From positions 1 to 64,000 of the forward strand of contig JAJTXQ010000049.1 in assembly GCA_021462855.1 (NCBI GenBank): DNA of 64,000 nucleotides. Reading direction: 5' to 3'. Origin of the DNA: Dehalococcoidia bacterium (GTDB taxonomy: Bacteria > Chloroflexota > Dehalococcoidia > DSTF01 > JACRBR01). This document shows positions 17,370-26,646 of this stretch, piece by piece. The position numbers and the translations under genes were made by a program. The notes under the pieces are model-generated. The model saw only the letters and a list, made by a program, of their open reading frames with translations, had not been told where the DNA came from and did no database searches. The first letter of the stretch is position 1. Every line of letters starts with the position of its first letter.

Positions 17370-19216
17370 CAGTCCGACTCCCTCTCGCTGCGCGGGCCCA
17401 TGAGCGGCTCGCGGTGCCGTGTTGCATCGTACGCCTGCCGGGTCTTTTCCACCATTGACAGCAGGTCTTGCGGCGTGGTGACGGGGGCGCTGCAGAGCGT
17501 GCCGTAGCAGGCGTAGGCCGCGGGCGCCGGGTGCGCGGGCAGCGCCTCGGCGGCGAGCGCGGCGTTGTCGGCCGGGTCGATGATACGCACGGTGCGCGAC
17601 GGAACGGGAAGCGCGAGCGCGGCGGCGCGCAGCGCGTGCGCCGCAGCATCGGCGGGCGGCGCGACGATCTTCACCTCGGCGCCCGGGTTGAGGTACAGGT
17701 CTGTGGCACGGGCGTAGCCGGCGGCGAAGTAGCCCTGCGACTCGACGATCTCCGCGTAGCGCGCGAGCGTGCGGCGGGCGACGTCGTCGTATCGTTGCTC
17801 GTGGAGGAGGCGGGCGAGGCGCAGGAACACCTCGGCGGCGACGGCGTTCTCCTTCACGGGCGCCTGTTGCGCGGCGAGGCGGCCGAGCGCATCGTGGCCG
17901 CGCGGGGTGTCGTAGAAGCCGCCGGCGCCCGACGCCAGATGCGCAAGCATGAGCTCGGCGAGCGAGCGCGCGCGATCGAGATCCTGCGGGCGCGAGGCGA
18001 CTTCGTGCGCGTCGAGGCAGGCGAGCGCCGTCCATGCCTGGTCGCCGAGCAGGCCCGCGACCTGCGGCCCTGCGGCGGACAGATAGCGGTACATGCCGCG
18101 GCCGGCGTCGTGCAGCGTGCCGAACAGGTGGTCCAGCGCCCGAAGCGCGCGGTCGCGCAGTTCCGGACGCCCGCGCGTCCAGGATGCGTCGAGGTACGCG
18201 GAGATCATCATCGCGTTCCAGCTGGTGTACACCGTGCGGTCGACGTACGGCGCCTCGCGCTTGCGCCGCTCTGCGGCGGGCAGCGGGTAGAACTCTTCGT
18301 CCGCATCCTGGGAGCCGTAGAACGCGCCCGTCGCGCCGTCGCTGAGCCAGCGGTCGACGTACTCGACCGTGAAGTCGATGTACCGCCGATGCGTGTCGTC
18401 GCCGGTGACGCGGTAGAGCTTGCACAGGTTGCGCAACAGCAGCGCGTTGTCCTCGAGCATCTTCTCGTAGTGCGGGACGCTCCAGTCGCGCTTGGTGGAG
18501 TAGCGATAGAAGCCGCCCCACTCCTGGTCGTAGGTGCCGCCGCGCGTCATGTAGTCGAGCGTCTTGCGCGCCATGTGGAGCGCATCGCGGTCACCGTCGC
18601 GCAGGCATGCGTGGAGGAGCAGGTCGATGGCGTCGGTGTGCGGGAACTTCGGCTCGGCGCCGAAGCCCCCGTACACCGGGTCGTAGGCGTCGGTGACGGA
18701 GTCGAGCGCGTCGCGGAGGATCTGGCCGGTGAGCTCGTGCTCGGCGGTTTCGGAGCGCGCGCCGGCCAGCGCGCGCTCCCGTCCCGCAAGGATCTCGGCG
18801 ATCTTCGCCTCGATCGACTCCTTGTTGTCGCGGTAGTAGGCGCTGACCTGCTGCAGCACGTCACGCATCTGGTCGGGCGGCACGTAGGTCATGCCGGCGA
18901 GCACCTCGCCCGCGGGCGTGAGGAACGCCGTGGTGGGCCAGCCGCCCATGTTGTAGCGGGCGTTGATGTCGGGCCGCTGGTCGTTGTCGACGCGCACGGC
19001 GACGAAGCGGTCGTTGACCAGGTCGATGACCTGCTCGTCGGAGTACGACGTCTCGTCCATCACGTGGCACCAGTGGCACCACACGGCGGAGATGCCGAGC
19101 AGGAGCGGCTTGTCCTGGCGGCGCGCGCGGTCGAACGCGTCCTCGCCCCACGGCTGCCAGGCGATCTCGTGAGCGCGGTTGGCGCGCGGGGAGAAGTGGA
19201 ACGTGGTCTCGCTCAT
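17369..19216 (-). CDS. thioredoxin-domain DUF255 protein (SPATA20/YyaL family)
   Basis: The 615-residue protein has an N-terminal thioredoxin-like domain with the CxxC site in 'VWCHWCHVMDETSYSD'. A large (alpha/alpha)6 toroid resembling N-acylglucosamine epimerase follows ('KFPHTDAIDLLLHACLRDGD', 'GTYDQEWGGFYRYSTKRDW', 'KMLEDNALLL'). The function of the family is unknown. The ATG at 19216 follows AAAGG; an in-frame GTG at 19231 is the alternative start. It is the first gene of a two-gene unit with the LapA-like gene. Confidence 0.88.
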   Translation of the reverse strand: MSETTFHFSPRANRAHEIAWQPWGEDAFDRARRQDKPLLLGISAVWCHWCHVMDETSYSDEQVIDLVNDRFVAVRVDNDQRPDINARYNMGGWPTTAFLTPAGEVLAGMTYVPPDQMRDVLQQVSAYYRDNKESIEAKIAEILAGRERALAGARSETAEHELTGQILRDALDSVTDAYDPVYGGFGAEPKFPHTDAIDLLLHACLRDGDRDALHMARKTLDYMTRGGTYDQEWGGFYRYSTKRDWSVPHYEKMLEDNALLLRNLCKLYRVTGDDTHRRYIDFTVEYVDRWLSDGATGAFYGSQDADEEFYPLPAAERRKREAPYVDRTVYTSWNAMMISAYLDASWTRGRPELRDRALRALDHLFGTLHDAGRGMYRYLSAAGPQVAGLLGDQAWTALACLDAHEVASRPQDLDRARSLAELMLAHLASGAGGFYDTPRGHDALGRLAAQQAPVKENAVAAEVFLRLARLLHEQRYDDVARRTLARYAEIVESQGYFAAGYARATDLYLNPGAEVKIVAPPADAAAHALRAAALALPVPSRTVRIIDPADNAALAAEALPAHPAPAAYACYGTLCSAPVTTPQDLLSMVEKTRQAYDATRHREPLMGPRSERESD

Positions 19217-19286
19217 GATCCGGCCTTTCACGCGCGAGCGTTTCGATGATCGTATCGCACCGCGGCGGCCGCCACACGCCGGACGC

Positions 19287-19320
19287 GATGCGGGGGCGCG
19301 AAGCGACGCGCCCCCGCATC
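19287..19320 (-). terminator. terminator after the His-rich membrane protein gene
   Basis: GATGCGGGGGCGCG and CGCGCCCCCGCATC form a perfect 14-bp stem with loop AAGCGA just after the stop of the His-rich membrane protein and before the DUF255 gene. Confidence 0.7.
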
Positions 19321-19338
19321 AACGGCGCGTTGCTGTCG

Positions 19339-20457
19339 CTACTGGAGCAGCGCGAGCACCATCGGCCGGTTGGAGGAGGTGGCGATCTGGCCGGCGGGGT
19401 TGTGCGCCGTCCAGACGTGGATCATCTCGCGCGACTCGTGGAGGACGGTGCCGGCTGGGCAGGCGCCGTCGACCGGCTGGCCAGCGGGTTGCTTCGTCGC
19501 GATGTCCCAGCAGCCGCTGTGCGTGTGCCACGTCGTCAGCTCGCCGCAGGGCTGTGGGCCGGAGGCGCCGCGCTCAGCCATATACAGCGCGCCGGCGAGG
19601 CGCATGGCGCCGTCGAGGCGGCGCACGTAGACGAGCGATTCGGGGCGGCCGAGGTCCCACGTGACGCCGTCGCGCTTGTACGCGGGGTTGCCGAAGTGCT
19701 GCACCCACTTCACGTCGGGCGTGTCGTTGCGGTATCCCTCGGCCTCGGCGACAGCGAAGTCCTCGAAGCGCTGCGTGGCGGCGCGCACGTCGGCGACGAG
19801 GCGCTCGCCGCATGCCGCCTGCTCTGCGCTGGCGGCGGAAGGCACGCCGTGCGTGTGCGCGTCCGTCTCGGGCGCGGCGGCGGGCATTGCCGGCGTGTGC
19901 GCGGCCGCGGCCGTGTGCGGGAGGCCGGCGGCAGGCGGAACGGCGTCGTGCGTTGCCGTGGACATCGCGGGCTCGGTCGCGTGTGATGCCGCGGCCTCGG
20001 TGTGCGAGGCGGGCGCTGCGGCCGGTTCGCCGACCTGCGTTGCGGGCCCCGGCACGTGATCGCCGGCCGGTGGAGCGGCATCGTGCGTGCCGGGCGCGGC
20101 GGCATGCTCGCCGGCGTGGTCGTGGCCGGCCTCGGAGATCGAGAGCGAGAACAGCACCGCGACGATGGCGGCGAGGCCGGCCGCCTGCGCCGTTGCGAGG
20201 CGCAGCCAGCGGCTTCCGAGCACGCCGCGCGCGCCGGCCATGCCCCACGCCACGTACAGCGCGACGATGATGCCGCCGCACGTCATCGCCACGCCCAGCG
20301 CGAGCAGCGCGTGGCCGGGGTTGCCGAGCGTGAAGATGCCTTCGCGGGCGGCGAGTGTCTCGTCCCGTGCGTGCAGGTACGCGTCGGTGGCGAGCCCGGC
20401 GAGCATCGCCGCGACGCCCGCGGCACCGACGATGAGCGAGCCGATCAGTCTCTTCAT
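19339..20457 (-). CDS. four-helix membrane protein with His-rich linker and WHxH/HVW domain, unknown function
   Basis: The 372-residue protein has an N-terminal membrane region with about three to four helices (residues 1-110). A roughly 100-residue linker of Ala, Pro and many His follows, for example 'AGHDHAGEHAAAPGTHD' and 'TDAHTHG'. The C-terminal domain (about 220-372) has conserved-looking 'PESLVYVRRLDGAMRLAGAL', 'TTWHTHSGCWD' and 'EMIHVW'. I recognise the C-terminal pattern (PESLVY, WHxH, HVW) from uncharacterised bacterial proteins. The histidines suggest metal binding, but that is inference. The ATG is preceded by GGGAGGACG. It is a single gene with its own terminator. Confidence 0.7.
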   Translation of the reverse strand: MKRLIGSLIVGAAGVAAMLAGLATDAYLHARDETLAAREGIFTLGNPGHALLALGVAMTCGGIIVALYVAWGMAGARGVLGSRWLRLATAQAAGLAAIVAVLFSLSISEAGHDHAGEHAAAPGTHDAAPPAGDHVPGPATQVGEPAAAPASHTEAAASHATEPAMSTATHDAVPPAAGLPHTAAAAHTPAMPAAAPETDAHTHGVPSAASAEQAACGERLVADVRAATQRFEDFAVAEAEGYRNDTPDVKWVQHFGNPAYKRDGVTWDLGRPESLVYVRRLDGAMRLAGALYMAERGASGPQPCGELTTWHTHSGCWDIATKQPAGQPVDGACPAGTVLHESREMIHVWTAHNPAGQIATSSNRPMVLALLQ

Positions 20458-20555
20458 GGTCGTCCTCCCTTGTCCACAGCATCGAGGACGAGCAGCGGAT
20501 CTGCATCCACGGGGCGTAAGCGGCGTGTAAATCGTACGGAAAGCCTCGGTGCGGG

Positions 20556-22133
20556 CTACCAGCCGGCAGCGCTGCCCTCGCCGCGGGAGTCGGAGCCGCC
20601 GATGAGGGCGCCGGAGTCGGGGTCGACGACGATCGCCTGGGCGCGGCCCATGGGGGCGGCCTGGCGGTCGACCGGCTTGACGTCGTGGCCGCGGCGGCGG
20701 AGGTCGTCCCGCGTGGCGGCGGGGAAGCCGGGCTCGACGAGCAGGCCGTCGGGCGCGTCGCCCCAGCGCGGCGCGTCGACCGCGGCCTGCGGGTCGAGGC
20801 CGAAGTCGATGATGCCGGTGATCACCTGGAGGTTGGTCTGCACCTGGAAGTCGGCGCCGGGCGCGTTGCCGGCGAGGAACAGCGCGCCGTCGCGGAAGAC
20901 GAGGTACGTGTTCAGCGTGTGCATGGTGCGCTTGCCGCCGGCGAGCGCGTTGGGGTGCGCCGGGTCGAGCGAGAAGCCGTTCATGCGGTTGTTCATGATG
21001 ATGCCGAGGTCATCGATGGCGACGGCGGAGCCCCACGGCGCGAAGATGCTCTGGATGAACGAGCAGGCGTTGCCCGCGCCGTCGACGACGACGAAGGACG
21101 TCGTGTCGGCCGACGGCGCGGGCACGCTGGATCGGCGCGCGAGCGCCGGGTCGATGAGCGCGCGCCGCGCGGCGGCGTGGTCCTTCGTGAGCAGCGCCCG
21201 CGGGTCGAAGCCGGTGGCGGCGGGGTCGCCGGCGTGCCGCTGGCGGTCCTCGAACGCGAGCTTCTTCGCTTCGACCATGTGGTGCACGGCATCGGCGGAG
21301 AGGTGGCCCCACGCGGCGAGGTCGCAACCCTCGATGATGTTCAGCTCTTCGAGCAGGATCATGCCCTGCGAGTTCGGCGGCGTCTCGTGCACGGTGAAGC
21401 CGCGATATTCAACCGACAGCGGCTCGAACACGCCGGCGCGATGCTCCGCGAGGTCGCGCGCGGTCATCGTGCCGCCGGCTTCGGCGACGGCGGCGGCGAC
21501 CCGTGCGCCGATGGCGCCTTCGTAGAACGCGGCGCGGCCGCCGGCGGCGATGGCGCCGAGCGTGGCCGCGAGCGCGGGCTGGCGCAGCGTGGCGCCCATG
21601 CGCGGCGGCTCGCCGGCGGGATACAGCATGCGGGCGAGGCCGCCGTACTTCGCGAACAGCCCCCGGGACGCGCGCAGGACGAGCTCGAGCTCGCGCGACA
21701 CGGGGACGCCGTCGTGCGCGTAGCCGATCGCCGGCGCGAGCAACTCCGCGAGCGGGCGCGTGCACCAGCGCGTCGCGATCTCCTGCCACGCGTCGACGAG
21801 GCCGGGGACGGCGACGGCGAGGCCGCCGTGGCGCGGCATCGCGCCGGCGTAACGCGCGAGCGTGGCGGCGGCGGGCGCTTTTCCGCCGGAGCAGATCGCC
21901 GAGACGCGGGCATCGGCGCGTGAAAAGACGAGGACGTAGGCGTCGCCGCCGAGGTGACTGCGCGCGGGCTTGACGACGGGCAGCACCGCCGACATCGCGA
22001 GCGCGGCGTCGAACGCATTGCCGCCGCGTCGCAGCACATCGACGCCGGCCTGCGTGACGAGGGGGTGCTCCGATGCCGCCATGCCGTGCATGGCGAGCGC
22101 GGGCCCGCGGACGTCCGGGCGAGTGTCAGGCAT
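20556..22133 (-). CDS. ggt: gamma-glutamyltransferase family protein
   Basis: The 525-residue Ntn hydrolase has the large-subunit motifs 'ASEHPLVTQAGVDVLRRGGN' and 'PPNSQGMILLEEL'. The autoprocessing threonine is Thr344 in 'ADTTSFVVVDGAGN', followed by the small subunit ('MNNRMNGFSLDP', 'QTNLQVITGIIDFG', 'ERG'-type 'FPAATRDDLRRRGHDV'). GGT cleaves gamma-glutamyl bonds of glutathione; related members act on other gamma-glutamyl or acyl compounds. No signal peptide is visible, unlike periplasmic GGTs. It overlaps the NUDIX gene by 8 bases. Confidence 0.87.
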   Translation of the reverse strand: MPDTRPDVRGPALAMHGMAASEHPLVTQAGVDVLRRGGNAFDAALAMSAVLPVVKPARSHLGGDAYVLVFSRADARVSAICSGGKAPAAATLARYAGAMPRHGGLAVAVPGLVDAWQEIATRWCTRPLAELLAPAIGYAHDGVPVSRELELVLRASRGLFAKYGGLARMLYPAGEPPRMGATLRQPALAATLGAIAAGGRAAFYEGAIGARVAAAVAEAGGTMTARDLAEHRAGVFEPLSVEYRGFTVHETPPNSQGMILLEELNIIEGCDLAAWGHLSADAVHHMVEAKKLAFEDRQRHAGDPAATGFDPRALLTKDHAAARRALIDPALARRSSVPAPSADTTSFVVVDGAGNACSFIQSIFAPWGSAVAIDDLGIIMNNRMNGFSLDPAHPNALAGGKRTMHTLNTYLVFRDGALFLAGNAPGADFQVQTNLQVITGIIDFGLDPQAAVDAPRWGDAPDGLLVEPGFPAATRDDLRRRGHDVKPVDRQAAPMGRAQAIVVDPDSGALIGGSDSRGEGSAAGW

Positions 22134-22581
22134 CGGCGCGCTCCGATGCGGCGGCGTCGAGCGCGCCGCGGGCGCGTTCGACCATGCGCTGCTCGTCGCG
22201 GAACGCGAGCATGCGCAGCGCTTCGCCTACCGGCACGAAGCGCGCTTCGAGCACCTCGTGGTCGTGATCGTCGGTGGAGCCGGACTGATAGGCGAGCAGG
22301 AACACGTGCACGCGCTTGCGGACGCGCGCCGGTTCCGCGTCGTAGCGGGAGACATACGTGTAGTCGATGGCGCCGAGCGGCCCGACGACGGTCGCTTCGA
22401 CGCCCGTCTCCTCGCGCACCTCGCGCACGGCGGTTGTCTCGGGCGCCTCGCCGTCCTCGATCCAGCCCTTCGGCAGCTGCCAGCGGCCCTCGTGCGTGCG
22501 GATGATCGCGACCTCGAACGCATCGTCCGCGCCGATGCGGTAGACGACGCCGCCAGCGGAGGTCTCGCTACGCGTCTTCAC
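22126..22581 (-). CDS. NUDIX hydrolase
   Basis: The 151-residue protein contains an intact NUDIX box 'GWIEDGEAPETTAVREVREE' followed by TGV, with the glutamates that bind metal. It hydrolyses a nucleoside diphosphate linked to another group; the substrate cannot be read from sequence. It overlaps the upstream Lon-like gene by 14 bases and the downstream ggt by 8, so the three form a tightly coupled operon. Confidence 0.9.
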   Translation of the reverse strand: MKTRSETSAGGVVYRIGADDAFEVAIIRTHEGRWQLPKGWIEDGEAPETTAVREVREETGVEATVVGPLGAIDYTYVSRYDAEPARVRKRVHVFLLAYQSGSTDDHDHEVLEARFVPVGEALRMLAFRDEQRMVERARGALDAAASERADA

Positions 22582-25069
22582 TGCGCCGCCGTGCCGGGCG
22601 ATCGCGACCCGCCGGCCGGCCTACGGGCGCGGGCGAGACGGACGTCGGCGCCACGCCATCGCGGGAGGCGGCGCGGTTGACCTCGATCGCACGCTGCGTC
22701 AAGGCCGCGAGCGCGTCGGTGACCTTGCGGAAGAACGTGCCTTCAGCGTATGAGCCGTCCTTGCGCGCGCGGCCGGCGGCCATGCCGGTGAGCACCTCGA
22801 CGCCTTCTTCGATCTTCGACACGGCGTAGATGTGGAACGCGCCGTCCCTGACGGCGTCGATCACGTCCTGCTTGAGCATGAGGTTGTGCAGGTTGTCGCG
22901 GGGGATCATCACGCCCTGGTCACCGGTGAGGCCGCGCGCCTTGCAGACGGCGAAGAACCCTTCGATCTTCTCGTTGACGCCGCCGATCGCCTGGACTTCG
23001 CCGAGCTGGTTGACGGAGCCGGTGACGGCGATGCCCTGGCGCAGCGGCACATCGGCGATGGCGCTGAGCAGCACGTAGAGCTCGGTCGAAGAGGCGCTGT
23101 CGCCGTCCACCTCGTCGTACACCTGCTCGAAGGTGATGCTGGCGGAGAACGAAAGGGGCTGCCGGTGCGCGAACTTGCCGTTGATGTACCCGTTGAGGAT
23201 GAGGAATCCCTTGCTGTGCGAGGGGCCTGACTTCTGGATCTCGCGCTCGATGTTCTGCACCTGGCCGCGGCCGAGGCTGACGCGCGCGGTGATCCGCGCC
23301 GGCCTGCCGAACGCGTAGTCGCCGACGTCGTACACCGACAGCCCGTTGACCTGTCCGACGACTTCGCCGGAGAGGTCGACCTTGATCGTGCCGTTCTCGA
23401 TCAACTCCTGCACGCGATCCTCGATCAGGTTCGACCGGTACGCCTTCGCGTCGATCGCTTTCTCGACGTAGCCGGCGGTGACGACGGCGCTGCCGGCGTC
23501 GCACGCCCAGTAGTCGGCTTCCACGAGCACATCGACGACGTTCATCATCTGCAGCGACAGCTTCTCCTGGTCGCCGGCCATGCGCGAGCTGTGCTCGACG
23601 ATGCGGGCGACGGCATCGCGGTCGAACGGGCGCATGCCGAGCTCCTGCACCTGCCGCGCGATGAACCGCGCGTAGATGTTGACGTGCTCGGACACACGCT
23701 CCACGTCGGTGGTGAAGTCCGCGCGGGCCTTGAAGAGCTTGCGAAAGTCCTCGTCGACAAGCTGGAGCACCTGGAAGACGTGGGGTGTGCCGATCATCGC
23801 CACCTTGACGTTGAGGGGAATCGGCTCCGGCGTCAGCGTCGCCGTTGGGACGATGCTGACCTGCTCGCCCATGTTCTCGAGGCGGATCTGACGGGTGCGG
23901 AGGGCGCGCTTCAGCGTCTCCCAGACGAGCGGCTGCGTCAGCGCATCGAGCGCGTTGATGATGAGGAAGCCGCCGTTCGCGCGGTGCAGCGCGCCGGGCT
24001 TGATCATCGTGTGGTCGGTGACCATCGATCCGAATGCGGAGCGGTAGTCGATGCGCCCGAAGACGTGGTAGTACGACGGATGTTCTTCGAACACCACCGG
24101 CGCGTGGCCGGCGGCGTCGTGGGTGACGATGACGTTGACCTCGTACCGCGTGAAGATGCCATCGAGCCGCGGGACGGGGATGCCGCCGACCGTTTGCGGC
24201 TGCTCCTCCTGGCCGCGGAACGCGGGGAGGTTCGCGACCATGTCATCGCCGAGCTGCTTGATGAAGCCGACGACCTCGGGCTCGTCGGAGAAGTCGCGCA
24301 GGAGTTCATCGAGCAGCGGCTGGGCGATGACGATCATCAGCCGGCGATCGAGCTCGGCGGCCTGTTGCGCGGCCGTGCGGTCGAGCCGCCGCACCTGCGG
24401 GAGCATCTGCGCGATGATGGAGTCGAGTTCGGCGGTGTGCTCCTGGATCTCGCGCTTGCGCTCGTCGGGGAGCAGCTCGTACTGCTCGCGGGTGATCGGC
24501 TTGCCTTCGATGAGCGGGACGGTGGAGATGCCCATCGGCGTCATGTTGACGGCGAGCGAGCGCGCGGCGGCCTCGCGCTGAAGCACGCCGAACAGCTGGT
24601 CGCGCTGCGCGGCGAGTTCGCGGTTGAGCTGGTCGCGCCGCTGCGCGTATTCGTCGCTCTCGAACGCTTTCGGCACCTCGCGCCGGACGGTTTCGATCAG
24701 CTCATCGACGGCGTGGCTGAGCTCGTGACCGCGCCCGGGCGGCAGGCTGACCGCGTTCGGGCGCGTCGGCTCGGCGAAATTGAAGACGTAGCACCAGTCG
24801 CGCGGCGCCGGGCGCGTCTTCGCGATGCGCGTCACCTGCGCCCGCACCTCGGTCGAGCGGCCGGTGCCGGGCGGCCCGGACAAGAAGACGTTGAAGCCTT
24901 CGGCCTCGATGTCGAGGCCGAAGGAGAGCGCGCTGACCGCGCGGTCCTGGCCGACGGTGCCCTCGAGCGGTGCGATGTCCGCGGTCGTCTTGAACTTGAG
25001 CGTGCGCGGGTCGCAGGTGCGGCGCAGCTTCTGCGCGGGCACGCGGAGGGAACGAAGCGTGGCGCTCAT
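22568..25069 (-). CDS. LonB-like ATP-dependent protease
   Basis: The 833-residue protein combines an AAA+ module with a C-terminal Lon protease domain. The Walker A is in 'VFLSGPPGTGRST' near residue 60. A helical insertion lies at about 130-270, and the Lon domain has the catalytic Ser in 'DGDSASSTE' near 655 and Lys in 'GGVNEKIEG' near 699. This is the soluble Lon-related family (AAA_32 plus Lon_C), not classical Lon, because the N-terminal substrate domain is absent. It probably degrades damaged or regulatory proteins. The ATG at 25069 has AAGGAG 5 nt upstream. TAGCAT just upstream is a plausible -10 box, which argues against the in-frame ATG at 25090. Confidence 0.9.
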   Translation of the reverse strand: MSATLRSLRVPAQKLRRTCDPRTLKFKTTADIAPLEGTVGQDRAVSALSFGLDIEAEGFNVFLSGPPGTGRSTEVRAQVTRIAKTRPAPRDWCYVFNFAEPTRPNAVSLPPGRGHELSHAVDELIETVRREVPKAFESDEYAQRRDQLNRELAAQRDQLFGVLQREAAARSLAVNMTPMGISTVPLIEGKPITREQYELLPDERKREIQEHTAELDSIIAQMLPQVRRLDRTAAQQAAELDRRLMIVIAQPLLDELLRDFSDEPEVVGFIKQLGDDMVANLPAFRGQEEQPQTVGGIPVPRLDGIFTRYEVNVIVTHDAAGHAPVVFEEHPSYYHVFGRIDYRSAFGSMVTDHTMIKPGALHRANGGFLIINALDALTQPLVWETLKRALRTRQIRLENMGEQVSIVPTATLTPEPIPLNVKVAMIGTPHVFQVLQLVDEDFRKLFKARADFTTDVERVSEHVNIYARFIARQVQELGMRPFDRDAVARIVEHSSRMAGDQEKLSLQMMNVVDVLVEADYWACDAGSAVVTAGYVEKAIDAKAYRSNLIEDRVQELIENGTIKVDLSGEVVGQVNGLSVYDVGDYAFGRPARITARVSLGRGQVQNIEREIQKSGPSHSKGFLILNGYINGKFAHRQPLSFSASITFEQVYDEVDGDSASSTELYVLLSAIADVPLRQGIAVTGSVNQLGEVQAIGGVNEKIEGFFAVCKARGLTGDQGVMIPRDNLHNLMLKQDVIDAVRDGAFHIYAVSKIEEGVEVLTGMAAGRARKDGSYAEGTFFRKVTDALAALTQRAIEVNRAASRDGVAPTSVSPAPVGRPAGRDRPARRRSEDA

Positions 25070-25117
25070 CGCGGCTCCTTCGGTGGCCATGCTACAGGAG
25101 CCGGCGATAACACGGGA

Positions 25118-25666
25118 TTACGCGGGCGCCGCGCGCCGGAATGCGCCCGCGGCGACGCACAGGGCGCCCGCCGCGCCGGCAAACATCGCGAGCGCGACGG
25201 TTGCGGCGGGCGCCGGCGCGCCGGGGCCGAAGCCGAGCGCCGCGATGACGTCGGCGCCGGCGGGGCGGACGCCGTCCGCGCGGAGCACGTACGCGTTCTG
25301 CGCCGTGTGCGACGGCGCCTGCGCGCGGACGACGATGTAGCCGGGGATGTCGCCGATGGCGAACGGGAAGAGGTCAGCCGCCACGCTGATCGGAAAGCTC
25401 CACGTGCCATCGCGGAGCACCGTCACCGTGCGCTCACGGTGGAATGGGCCCGGGTAGCCCAGGGGTTCCGTCGTCGTGAACCCGAGCGTGATAGTCACGG
25501 TCTCGCCGGGCGCCCAGCCGCGCTGTCCGACGATCTGGAAACGCGCGCCGACCTCGCCCTCTTGCGGGTCGATGAGCGGGTCGCGTGGCTCCTGGGCGAA
25601 GGCGAGCTTCGGGAACTGCGCGCACAGCAAGGCGCACGCCATGGCGAGCAGCAGACCGATCCGCAT
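25118..25666 (-). CDS. exported protein with C-terminal membrane anchor, unknown function
   Basis: The 182-residue protein has a signal peptide ('MRIGLLLAMACALLCAQFPK' then 'LAFAQ'). A beta-rich extracytoplasmic domain follows with 'ARFQIVGQRGWAPGETVTIT', resembling Ig/IPT-like folds, and there is a C-terminal hydrophobic helix ('TVALAMFAGAAGALCVAAG') followed by basic residues. The chosen ATG has GGGAGG upstream; TAGCAT near 25700 may be the -10 box. The family is not recognised. Confidence 0.68.
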   Translation of the reverse strand: MRIGLLLAMACALLCAQFPKLAFAQEPRDPLIDPQEGEVGARFQIVGQRGWAPGETVTITLGFTTTEPLGYPGPFHRERTVTVLRDGTWSFPISVAADLFPFAIGDIPGYIVVRAQAPSHTAQNAYVLRADGVRPAGADVIAALGFGPGAPAPAATVALAMFAGAAGALCVAAGAFRRAAPA

Positions 25667-25737
25667 CTCCAGCCCCTCCCTGAGCCCCCGCCGGAGGCGC
25701 ATGCTAGCACGCGATCGGGGAGAGGTGAAGCGGCCGG

Positions 25738-26499
25738 TTAGCGGAAGAGCACGACACGCCGGAAGCGTTCGGTGTAGCGGCCGTCCTCGCCGCGCCAGCG
25801 CTCGCGGACGAAGCGGAGAAAGTCACTGTTCGGGTCGTCGGCGCCGAGGCCCTGGCTGATGTGCGCGTTCAGCGCGTGGATCTTCTGCTCGACGACGGCG
25901 CTGATGTCGACCTCGTAGTTCGCCTTCTCGGACCCCCAGATGAAGATCTCCTTCACGTTGTGGGTCTCGAGGCCTTCATCCAGGTGCTCCGGGAAGTTGA
26001 GGCGGTCGCGTGCGGCCGGGTAGATGGCATCGACGGCGACCTGGCCGACGCAGCGGTGGTCGGAGTGGTTGACGAAGCTGTTGCGGACGATGAACGCCTC
26101 GGGGTCGTGCGTGAAGACGGCGTACGGCTTCAGCATGCGGATATGGCGGACGACGTCGCCGAGGAGGTCGCGGGGGTACGTGAGTTCGCCGTCGACATGG
26201 TCGAGGAAAAAGACGCCGCTGGCGCCGGCACGATGGGCCGCCTCGCGCTGCTCGTCGCGGCGGATGCGGATGAGCTCGGCGGGGTCCATGCCGGGGTCGG
26301 CGGTGCCCTTCGAGCCATCGGTGCAGATCAGGTAGTGGAACGTCCAGCCCTGGCGGGACCAGAGGAAACTGGTGCCGGCGGCGCCGAAGTCCGCATCATC
26401 GGGGTGGGCGGCGATGGCGAGGGCGACCTTGTTGTCGGTCTCGGGGCCGGTGTCGGGCAGGCGTTCGAGTGAGCTGAGGGTCTCGAGGTTCGAACTCAT
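25738..26499 (-). CDS. PIG-L family deacetylase
   Basis: The 253-residue zinc-dependent deacetylase has the metal motif AHPDD at residues 31-35 ('LAIAAHPDDADF') and the second metal region 'RNSFVNHSDHRCVGQVAV'. PIG-L/MshB/BshB enzymes remove an N-acetyl group from glucosamine conjugates or similar substrates; the specific substrate is unknown. The ATG lies 7 nt after TACGCT without a ribosome site, so it is probably leaderless. Confidence 0.9.
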   Translation of the reverse strand: MSSNLETLSSLERLPDTGPETDNKVALAIAAHPDDADFGAAGTSFLWSRQGWTFHYLICTDGSKGTADPGMDPAELIRIRRDEQREAAHRAGASGVFFLDHVDGELTYPRDLLGDVVRHIRMLKPYAVFTHDPEAFIVRNSFVNHSDHRCVGQVAVDAIYPAARDRLNFPEHLDEGLETHNVKEIFIWGSEKANYEVDISAVVEQKIHALNAHISQGLGADDPNSDFLRFVRERWRGEDGRYTERFRRVVLFR

Positions 26500-26506
26500 G
26501 GCGGTA

Positions 26507-26512
26507 AGCGTA
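26507..26512 (-). promoter_or_regulatory. -10 box (TACGCT) of the leaderless PIG-L gene
   Basis: TACGCT, within the 10-mer CCGGTACGCT, is 7 nt before the ATG at 26499. The same 10-mer precedes cinA and uvrD. Confidence 0.55.
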
Positions 26513-26584
26513 CCGGGGCGCCGGGGGCGGCGGTAGAGCGGCGCCGCGGCGTAGGCCGGGTCAGCCGCTCGTCAATCTGGACGG

Positions 26585-26614
26585 TTGACGGGCCGCCGTG
26601 AGCGGGCGTATCGT
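26585..26614 (+). promoter_or_regulatory. promoter of the WGEN-repeat protein gene
   Basis: TTGACG (26585-26590), an 18-bp spacer and TATCGT (26609-26614) form a sigma-70-type promoter with a start near 26621. This places the first in-frame TTG (26620) at or before the transcript start and favours TTG 26647. Confidence 0.55.
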
Positions 26615-26646
26615 CGGGGTTGTCCCGCCGGGGAAGGGGCAGTCCA

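Noticed and set aside
17468-19249. A 593-codon plus-strand frame opposite the DUF255 gene
   Set aside because: The minus-strand product is a clear full-length family member with CxxC motif; the opposite translation has no recognisable domain.
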